Shown here in pieces: positions 57,401 through 64,000 of a stretch of DNA of 64,000 nt. The DNA is taken from positions 124,001 through 188,000 of the forward strand of contig NZ_JAUKFY010000006.1 in assembly GCF_030489605.1 (NCBI RefSeq), written 5' to 3'. The stretch's first letter is position 1, and each line of letters begins with the position of its first letter. Source of the DNA: Brevibacillus laterosporus (lineage in GTDB: Bacteria > Bacillota > Bacilli > Brevibacillales > Brevibacillaceae). The position numbers and the translations under genes were made by a program. The notes beneath the pieces are model-generated. The model saw nothing but the letters and a program-made list of their open reading frames with translations, searched no databases and had not been told where the DNA came from.

Positions 57401-60400
57401 TACTAAATCATCAGCTTGAACACCTTGAGCTACTAATGATCTTGCAAGTCGATTTGCCTTCTCGTTTAGATCACGATAAGAAAGCTGTTCCCCCTCAAAG
57501 ACGACTGCGACATGATCTGACACAAGTGCTGCCTGCTCTTCAAACAACTGATGAATTGCCTTCTCGCGTGGATAATCTGCCTCTGAATCGTTAAATGTTT
57601 CAAGAATTGCAGTTTTTTCATATGACGTAATCATCTCGATAGAGGAAAGCAGTGCCTCTGGATTTAAAAGAACAGAATCAATCACCTGCATGAAATGTTC
57701 GATCAGTCGTTCTATGGTTTCGCGCTTGTACAGGGAGCTTGCAAAATCAAAGCTGCATACGATGCTATCCTCAAGCTCTTCGGCATTTAAGGTCAAATCA
57801 AACTTAGCTACGATTGGTTGTTCCCCGTAAGGTTTTAGTTGCAAGCCTTCAATGGACAGATCTCCTTGCTCCGTGTTTTGCAGCACAAACATTGTGTCAA
57901 ACAGCGGGTTACGGCTTAAATCTCGTTTCACATCCAGCTTTTCTACTAATTCTTCAAATGGATAATCCTGATTTTCAAAAGCTTGCAACGAATTGTCTTT
58001 GACCTCTTGCAAGTAAGTCAAGAAGGATTTATCCGCTTCTGGGTAATTCCGAATTGCTAAGGTGTTAACAAACATACCGATAATTGACTCAAGATCAGCG
58101 TGTGGTCTTGCTGCAATCGGCGTACCTACAATAATGTCTTCCTGACCGCTCTGTTTAGCAAGCAATGTGGTATAGACTGCAAGTAACACCATATACAAGG
58201 TAGACTCATGATCGGCTGCGAGTTTTTTCAATCCTTCACTTCTCTGTTTGTTGATTACGAATTCGACGGCTTCTCCCTCAAATTTTCTGTTTGCAGGTCG
58301 TTGATAATCAATTGGCATGTCCAGAACAGGTATTTCACCAGCAAAGACTTTTATCCAGTATGCTTCCTGCTTGCTCATCCACTCGCTTTGCATGCCTGCT
58401 TGTTGCCAAGCGGCATAATCCTTGTATTGGATACGCAGTGGAGAAAGCTGTTCTCCCCGATAAAGCTGGACAAATTCTTGCATGAGAACGCCCATAGAAA
58501 CGCCGTCAGAGATAATATGATGCATATCAAATAGCAGGATGTATTGATTCACATCGACTGAAAGTAAGCCTACCCGCAATAGTGGAGCCTGTTTGAGATC
58601 GAACGCACGTACGAACCCTTCAATAATTGGTTCTGCTTCCTCTAAATTGGTTTCCCAATACTCCAGCTTAAACGACACTTCATCGTGTACTCGTTGCATT
58701 GGTTCCCCATTTACTAGCTCAAAGCCTGTGCGTAATGTTTCGTGACGTTGCGTTAATTCTTGGAAAGCCGCTTCTACACGGTCCTTATCTAGCGAACCCT
58801 CTAGCATCATAATGCCTGGCATGTTGTAGCTTAGCTCTCCACCCTCAAGATGACTTAGAATGTACAGTCTCTTTTGAGCAGAAGAAACCAAGTAGTACTC
58901 ACGGTTCTCTATGACAGGAATGGAGGCGTATGTGTTATGCTCCATGCTAGCTATCAACTGAGCCAACTGTTCAATCGTCGGATATTTGAAAATGTCCCTC
59001 AGTGGTATCGCAACATTCATCTCTTTATGAATCTTGGCAACCAAAGTAGTTGCACGTAGCGAATGTCCTCCCACATCAAAGAAATTCTCTGTCACTCCAA
59101 CAGTTGAAAGACCAAGCACCTCTTGCCAAATCAATGCCAAGGCTGTTTCCACTGGTGTCCGCGGAGCAATATACTCGTTTCCAGTTTGAATACTTTCTTC
59201 AGGCACTGGCAAAGCTTTTCGATCAATTTTTCCATTAGGAGTAAGAGGCATTTTGTCCAATTGTACAAAGTAAGATGGAACCATAAATTCAGGAAGAACC
59301 TGATTCAATGCTTTTCGAAGTTCATTTACCTTCAACTGATCTTCAGAAACAAAGTAGGCGCATAACTGATTTTGTCCAGCTTCTCCTTCTTTTACAATGA
59401 CGATCGCTTCCTGAATAGGAGCCACCTTCATTAGCTGTACTTCCACTTCACCAAGCTCAATACGATAACCTCGAATTTTCACTTGATGATCAATTCGGCC
59501 TAAATACTCAATGTTGCCGTTTGGTAGCCATTTGGCCAAATCACCTGTTTTATACATCCGTTCACCGGCTACAAACGGATTATCCACGAATTTCTCCGCT
59601 GTAAGCTCTGGTAGGTTCAGGTATCCCCTAGCTAAACCACTTCCCGCAATGCATAACTCTCCGGCTACTCCAATTGGCTGAAGCTGATTATGAACACCAA
59701 TGATATAGACCAGTTTATTTGCTATCGGGCTTCCGATAGAAATTTCCTGTTCTGGGTTCGTAATCGTCAGAGATGTAGAGACTACGCTGCTCTCTGTCGG
59801 ACCGTATTCATTGCAGATTTCAATGCTTGGATTCATCTCCAGCACTTTGTTAACTAGCGACGAAACGATCTTTTCTCCTCCAACTACGATATTTTTTACA
59901 GACTTCAGATCCTCTGGATTCATCGTATCCACAATACTCCATAAGAAACTAGGTGAGCTTTGCAGATGCGTAATGCTCTCTTGCGTAATAGCATTTTTAA
60001 TAGCAACAGGGTCTTTGCTTTCTCCATCCGGCAACAAATACACCGTTGAACCAGATACCAATGGACCAAACAAGTGTGTCAGGAATGGATCGAAGACAAA
60101 TGGAGTAATCATCAGCGCCCGGTCGTTTTTCGTAAACCCGAATGTATTAGCTTTCCAATGGATTGTATTTGCAATACTTGCGTGTTCGACCATGACCCCT
60201 TTTGGTTTGCCCGTTGTTCCTGAGGTATAGATCACATAGGCTAAATCACTTTGTCCATGGATTGGCTCCAAATTGGAACGCTCAACCTGATAACTTGCAG
60301 AATCATCAAGAAGAACAAGCCTTTCTGCAGCAAAGAAGGAAAGCTGATCTAGCAAATGTTGTTGGGTAACAACCAACTTCGCATCTGCATCCTCTAGCAT

Positions 60401-63400
60401 GTAACGAATGCGATCCTCTGGGTATTCAGGGTCAATTGGTACGTATGCACCGCCAGCCTTCAAGATTGCCAGCATGCCGACGATCATTTCTGTGGAACGT
60501 TCAGCCATAATGGCCACCAATTGATCAGCTTGTACACCTTTCACTCGTAATGTTCTTGCAAGTTGGTTTGCTTGATCATTTAATTCACGATAGGTCATTT
60601 GCTTATCCTGGCATACAATGGCTAGCTGGTCTGCCGAGAGTTCTGCTTGCTGTTCAAACAATTGATGAATCATGTACTCCTGCAGATAAGGAACTGCTGT
60701 ATGGTTGAATTCCTTGATAATCTGCTCTTTTTCCTGCTCTGTTACTACTTCCACCATATTCACAGCGATGGCAGGGTTATTGATCACTTGCTGCATAACA
60801 TGAACGAAATGCCCGAGGATTCTCTCAACACCCGCTTGATCGTACACAGCCGCATTGTACTCGGCATGAATTCTAATTTCTTCACCAGGAATTACTATGA
60901 GATTAAAGTCATAGTTGGTTTGTTCGACCATCTTGACGTTTGTAACCTCAAATGCCGTTTCGTCTTCTTTTCCTACCTGCTCCATCTGCTCTTCAACAGG
61001 ATAGTTTTCAAACACCATAATATGATTGATCAAGTCCTGTTTTTGTTCTGTCAGAGCCTGAATTTCGTAAAGTGGATGGGTGTCATATTCATGAGATGCC
61101 AAAGCTTTTTCTTGATTTTGCTTTAATAAATCGGCGAAAGAAATGCTTTCCTCACAATGGATACGAACAGGAATTGTATTGATAAACAAGCCGATCATAT
61201 TCTCAACGTCTCGAATATCCGCTGGTCTACCAGAAACTACACTTCCAAAGACGACATCATCCGTTCCATTGTACTTTTGAAGCATGATGCCCCATACCGT
61301 CTGCATTAATGTATTGATTGTCACCTGATGCTGTCTTGCCAGATTGTTCAACTGTGCGGTCAGATCTTTATCTACATCGCAGAAGCTCGTTCTAAAGATT
61401 TGCTCAGCTTCTTTATCTGGCGACTTCGCTTTTGGAACGATTGTTTGTTGCTCATAGCCTGCTAAATAATTGCTCCAATAGCTAGAAGCTTCTCTACCGT
61501 CTTGGTGCTCCAGCCATTCAATATAGGCACTGTATGGCGAGACTTCAGCCAATTGTGGGGCTCTTTGCTGCAGAATGGCAAAGTAGCATTCAAACACCTC
61601 TGATGCAACTAAAGATAAGCACCAGCCATCCATTAAAATGTGATGGGAGCTCCAAATTATTTTGTATTCTTCATCCTCTGTCCGAAGAATAGAAACACGC
61701 ATCAATAAATCCTGACTTAAGTCGAAGCCTGTTTCCCTGTCCTTCTTGATAAAGGAGGAAACGTAAGCATTCCGCTCTTCTACATTCATCACCATCAGGT
61801 CCTCATAATATAGAGAGCTATCTTTCTCTCGATATACGACCTGTAGCGGCTGCTCCTTCCATCCCTTGTAGAAATTCGTTCTAAATATCTCATGTCTTTG
61901 GAACAGCATGCGTAAGCTTGTTTCAAAAATGTCTTCATGGAAGTTTCCACGGATGTCAAACGTCGTTTGTTCAAAATAAGCTCCAGACTGCGGGTCCATC
62001 AAGCTATGGAACCACATTCCCTTTTGCATAGGTGTCATCGCATAAATGTTTTCCACTTCACCTACATGACTGGTCTGTTCAACGATCTGTTCCAATTCAT
62101 CAACAGTCAGTCCACGCAACAAGACATCGCTTGGCGTTAATTCTGGCCGCTCCTTGGCTACGCAGTGATTTAGAACTTCTCGGAGGCTTGCTTGCAGTAA
62201 TGGGGCTAGCTGCTCCATCGTTTCTCTCTGGTACTCTTTTCCACTGTAAGTAATTTCAATGGATAGAGCTCCTTCTGAGATCAAACCATTCATGTCTAGT
62301 GTAAATGGCATGGTTGCATTCGGGCTTGTCTCTGCACCGCTTGCGTACGGAGATAGCTTGATATCATTGTTTTGCAAATCCTGGTCAAATTGTCCCAGAT
62401 AATTAAAGCTAATCTCAGGATCTGTAAAAGCACGATCCTCGTTTCGCTTAGACAAATATCTGTGAATACCGTAACCAATTCCCTTTTGCGGGATATGACG
62501 AAGCCCTTCTTTAACACTCTTGATTTGCTGGGAAACATGTTTTCCTTCATGAAGTGTCAGTACTACTGGATATTGACTTGTAAACCAGCCTACTGTTCGG
62601 GTAATATCTATGTCTTCAATAATAGATTCGCGACCATGCCCCTCTAGGCTCACATGGATTTGTTCTATTCCAGTCCAAGAATGTATAGCCATGCCGAGCG
62701 CTGTGAGCAGCAAATCATTCACTTCTGTATTGTAGGCACGATTCGCTTGTTTCAGCAGTTGCTCTGTTTCCTCTGCTGTCCAATGCACCATAATAGACTG
62801 GCTGTCTTTCATAAGCGAGGCAGCTTCGTCATTATCTTTTGGCAGCGGAGTCATTGGAATTTGTTCAAGGTGTTGCCAATACTCTCGCTCTTGCTCCATC
62901 GCATCTGAATTAGCATACAGAGCCAATTGTTGTGCCCACAGCTGGAAGGAATCTGTTTTGTGCGGGAGGCTTATGTCCTCATTGTTTTGCGCTTGTTCAT
63001 ATCCATTCGCAATATCTTCGAACAGAATGCGCCATGAAACCCCGTCTACTACTAAGTGATGAAGTATGATCAACAAATGGTCCCCATTCTTGCAACGGAA
63101 CAAGCCCAGCTTCATAAGCGGTCCTTCGCCTAAATTCATGCTGCTTTGCATCTCACTTGCCTTTGCTTCGACTGCTGTCGCTTCGTCAGATACATCTCGG
63201 AAATCAACAACCTCCAGGCTGTAGAGTTCGCCTTCCTCAATGCCACGGTTCCGTGCTTTATACCCGTTTTCCGTCGGGATATATACGGTCCGCACAGCAT
63301 CATGGTGTTCAGCAATCTTTTGCATCACCTTGCGAAGCGCTTCTTCCTCAAAGCCTTGCTCTTTAAACAACATAACGGACTGGTTATAGTGACGTTGTTG

Positions 63401-64000
63401 TGTGTACGATTGCTCAAAGAACCAGTGCTGAATCGGAGTTAATTCCACTTCGCCTACCACTTCACCTTGATCCGCCAATCGGGTGATCGATCGAATCCGT
63501 TTGCTCAATTCGGCAATGGTTGGATACTGGAACAAGTCCTTCATTTCCAGCTTATAGCCTGCTTGGAACAAGCGTGATGATACCTGGATAGATTTGATAG
63601 AGTCACCACCAAGATCAAAGAATTTATCCATGATCCCTATTGCATCCGTTCCAAGTACTTCTTGCCAGATTGAAACAAGCGTCTTCTCAACCGGTGTACG
63701 TGGAGCTACGTAATCTGCACCTGTTTGTACACTTCCTTCTGGGGCAGGCAAAGCCTTGCGGTCAATTTTACCGTTTGGCGTCAGCGGCATCTCGTCCAAT
63801 TGAATAAAGTAGGTTGGAATCATGTACCCTGGCAATTCTTGAGATAGTGTGTTGCGAAGTTCGCTTAGGGTCAGACTTTTCGCCGCTACAAAATAAGCGC
63901 ACAACTGCTTAACCCCAGCCCCATTTTCTTGAGCAACTACGATAGCCTCTTGCATGAATGGCGTCTTCAAGAGCTTGGACTCAACTTCCGCTAGTTCAAT
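54452..64000 (-). CDS. NRPS (5' end outside window): ...PCP-E, C-A-PCP, C-A(Thr)-PCP, C
   Basis: The frame is open to the window edge, so the N-terminus is missing; about 3180 residues are present. Order: the end of an A domain (KIDRKALPAPEG), PCP with LGGDSIKS, an epimerisation domain (HHLVVDGVSW, then FNYLGQFD), C (HHILMDGW, expected to accept a D-residue donor), A, PCP, C (HHIISDGVS), A, PCP and a complete final C domain (HHIISDGIS) ending ESITFDF. The second full A domain reads DFWNIGMVHK, the standard threonine code. The first reads DPTQVGEVVK, which I cannot assign with certainty. The terminal C domain must serve the first A domain of the next protein (Ile). No docking domain is obvious. 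Confidence 0.92.
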   Translation of the reverse strand: MELAEVESKLLKTPFMQEAIVVAQENGAGVKQLCAYFVAAKSLTLSELRNTLSQELPGYMIPTYFIQLDEMPLTPNGKIDRKALPAPEGSVQTGADYVAPRTPVEKTLVSIWQEVLGTDAIGIMDKFFDLGGDSIKSIQVSSRLFQAGYKLEMKDLFQYPTIAELSKRIRSITRLADQGEVVGEVELTPIQHWFFEQSYTQQRHYNQSVMLFKEQGFEEEALRKVMQKIAEHHDAVRTVYIPTENGYKARNRGIEEGELYSLEVVDFRDVSDEATAVEAKASEMQSSMNLGEGPLMKLGLFRCKNGDHLLIILHHLVVDGVSWRILFEDIANGYEQAQNNEDISLPHKTDSFQLWAQQLALYANSDAMEQEREYWQHLEQIPMTPLPKDNDEAASLMKDSQSIMVHWTAEETEQLLKQANRAYNTEVNDLLLTALGMAIHSWTGIEQIHVSLEGHGRESIIEDIDITRTVGWFTSQYPVVLTLHEGKHVSQQIKSVKEGLRHIPQKGIGYGIHRYLSKRNEDRAFTDPEISFNYLGQFDQDLQNNDIKLSPYASGAETSPNATMPFTLDMNGLISEGALSIEITYSGKEYQRETMEQLAPLLQASLREVLNHCVAKERPELTPSDVLLRGLTVDELEQIVEQTSHVGEVENIYAMTPMQKGMWFHSLMDPQSGAYFEQTTFDIRGNFHEDIFETSLRMLFQRHEIFRTNFYKGWKEQPLQVVYREKDSSLYYEDLMVMNVEERNAYVSSFIKKDRETGFDLSQDLLMRVSILRTEDEEYKIIWSSHHILMDGWCLSLVASEVFECYFAILQQRAPQLAEVSPYSAYIEWLEHQDGREASSYWSNYLAGYEQQTIVPKAKSPDKEAEQIFRTSFCDVDKDLTAQLNNLARQHQVTINTLMQTVWGIMLQKYNGTDDVVFGSVVSGRPADIRDVENMIGLFINTIPVRIHCEESISFADLLKQNQEKALASHEYDTHPLYEIQALTEQKQDLINHIMVFENYPVEEQMEQVGKEDETAFEVTNVKMVEQTNYDFNLIVIPGEEIRIHAEYNAAVYDQAGVERILGHFVHVMQQVINNPAIAVNMVEVVTEQEKEQIIKEFNHTAVPYLQEYMIHQLFEQQAELSADQLAIVCQDKQMTYRELNDQANQLARTLRVKGVQADQLVAIMAERSTEMIVGMLAILKAGGAYVPIDPEYPEDRIRYMLEDADAKLVVTQQHLLDQLSFFAAERLVLLDDSASYQVERSNLEPIHGQSDLAYVIYTSGTTGKPKGVMVEHASIANTIHWKANTFGFTKNDRALMITPFVFDPFLTHLFGPLVSGSTVYLLPDGESKDPVAIKNAITQESITHLQSSPSFLWSIVDTMNPEDLKSVKNIVVGGEKIVSSLVNKVLEMNPSIEICNEYGPTESSVVSTSLTITNPEQEISIGSPIANKLVYIIGVHNQLQPIGVAGELCIAGSGLARGYLNLPELTAEKFVDNPFVAGERMYKTGDLAKWLPNGNIEYLGRIDHQVKIRGYRIELGEVEVQLMKVAPIQEAIVIVKEGEAGQNQLCAYFVSEDQLKVNELRKALNQVLPEFMVPSYFVQLDKMPLTPNGKIDRKALPVPEESIQTGNEYIAPRTPVETALALIWQEVLGLSTVGVTENFFDVGGHSLRATTLVAKIHKEMNVAIPLRDIFKYPTIEQLAQLIASMEHNTYASIPVIENREYYLVSSAQKRLYILSHLEGGELSYNMPGIMMLEGSLDKDRVEAAFQELTQRHETLRTGFELVNGEPMQRVHDEVSFKLEYWETNLEEAEPIIEGFVRAFDLKQAPLLRVGLLSVDVNQYILLFDMHHIISDGVSMGVLMQEFVQLYRGEQLSPLRIQYKDYAAWQQAGMQSEWMSKQEAYWIKVFAGEIPVLDMPIDYQRPANRKFEGEAVEFVINKQRSEGLKKLAADHESTLYMVLLAVYTTLLAKQSGQEDIIVGTPIAARPHADLESIIGMFVNTLAIRNYPEADKSFLTYLQEVKDNSLQAFENQDYPFEELVEKLDVKRDLSRNPLFDTMFVLQNTEQGDLSIEGLQLKPYGEQPIVAKFDLTLNAEELEDSIVCSFDFASSLYKRETIERLIEHFMQVIDSVLLNPEALLSSIEMITSYEKTAILETFNDSEADYPREKAIHQLFEEQAALVSDHVAVVFEGEQLSYRDLNEKANRLARSLVAQGVQADDLVGIMAERSLDMVVGILAILKAGGAYVPIDPEYPEERIAYMLEDSNVNLLLLQSHLLGRAAFDKQVLLLDDEQSYQTDHSNLELRSGPRNLAYVIYTSGTTGKPKGTLIEHKNVVRLLFNSKNLFDFTDSDTWTLFHSFCFDFSVWEMYGALLYGGKLVIVPPLTAKSPKQFLQLLQDQQVTILNQTPTYFYQLLQEEAKDDRKELSLRNVIFGGEALSPALLKDWKAKYPQVKLINMYGITETTVHVTYKEITEVEISQAKSNIGKTIPTLSAYILDEHLRLQPVGVKGELYIAGEGLARGYLNRPELTDERFVPNPFVPGERMYKTGDLARWLADGNIEYLGRIDHQVKIRGYRIELGEVETQLLNIESMQEVIVIAHEDASGDKYLCAYFVADHELTVGELRKALSQQLPDYMIPAYFVQMERMPLTANGKLDRKALPTPEESMQTGREYVAPRTRVEAMLAQIWQEVLGLSQVGITENFFEIGGHSLRATTLVAKIHQALDTSITLRDVFQIPTIEQMADHIANTEKQAYISIPVAEEKDYYPVSSAQKRLYILSHVEGGELSYNMPGVMRIEGQLDWMKLETAFRQLIDRHESLRTGFEMVDGEVVQRIYKDVEFTLEKIQATEEEVDAQINSFVRKFDLQQAPLIRAGLIEIEPDRYILLYDMHHIISDGISMGILIQEVAELYEGKELSPLRLQYKDYAVWQQQRAKSELYEQQENYWFGEFFGPLPVLDLMIAYPRPAVRSFEGAEHEFVIDRALADQVTQMAENSGSTLYMLLMATYTILLSKYSGQEDIIVGTPVGGRLSAELEPLIGMFVNTLAIRNYPQKDKTFQGYLEEVKERTLQAFENQEYPLEELVDRLNVKRDPSRNPLFDTVFVMQNTEDQEATIGSLAVTPYVQDHTVAKFDLTLSMSTEEGEIRGAFEYCTKLFNKNMIEQLANDFVRILSEVVTTPDKKLGELELVENTASNHDLVESITFDF

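Overview
The window looks like a chromosome segment of a Brevibacillus-type Firmicute, most likely close to B. laterosporus. The grounds are low-to-moderate GC, strong AGGAGG-type ribosome binding sites with occasional GTG/TTG starts, BclA-like collagen exosporium proteins, an M-box riboswitch, a Bacillus-style fdhF-DUF1641 pair and very large non-ribosomal peptide synthetases (NRPSs). The species call is inference; no marker gene is present.

Region 1 (55-12553) is an ethanolamine-utilisation microcompartment locus. A tightly packed minus-strand operon reads eutS-eutP-eutA-eutB-eutC-eutL-BMC(fusion)-eutE-eutM-pduL-eut_hyp-eutN-eutH-eutQ, with eutG divergent. EutH imports ethanolamine, EutBC (reactivated by EutA) cleaves it to acetaldehyde and ammonia inside a shell of EutS/L/M/N, EutE makes acetyl-CoA, PduL makes acetyl phosphate, and EutG reduces excess aldehyde. 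One shell protein carries a C-terminal SAP/Rho_N-like tail. No eutVW, eutT or eutJ is visible; the operon may continue past the left edge.

Region 2 (12554-15718) is a magnesium-controlled unit: sigma-A promoter, M-box riboswitch, terminator, a 45-codon ORF, a second terminator and mgtA.

Region 3 (15719-27205) is a decaying accessory stretch. It has a broken EamA transporter, a GNAT/AraC pair, a broken YcdB/YcdC-like gene, and a 1740-bp IS1595-type element with a perfect 8-bp target duplication and a second gene (HXXEE family) behind its dead transposase. Removing the element restores the reading frame of the gene it hit. Also here are a PgaC/IcaA-like glycosyltransferase and several small or broken membrane proteins.

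Region 4 (27206-41434) holds two paralogous BclA-like collagen proteins, a metallo-beta-lactamase-fold protein with an N-terminal zinc ribbon, a YhdH/YhfP oxidoreductase, a dicarboxylate symporter, a cysteine-type formate dehydrogenase with DUF1641 and a leader terminator, a small AT-hook plus ribbon-helix-helix protein, and a 14-TM drug exporter.

Region 5 (41567-64000) holds the last two NRPS genes of an assembly line that begins outside the window. Reading the specificity pockets by eye gives ...(D-residue)-X-Thr-Ile-Asn-Gly-Gly followed by a thioesterase. This suggests a Thr-lactone lipodepsipeptide of the brevicidine/laterocidine kind. The upstream enzyme ends in a complete condensation domain, and the downstream enzyme begins with only the back half of one.
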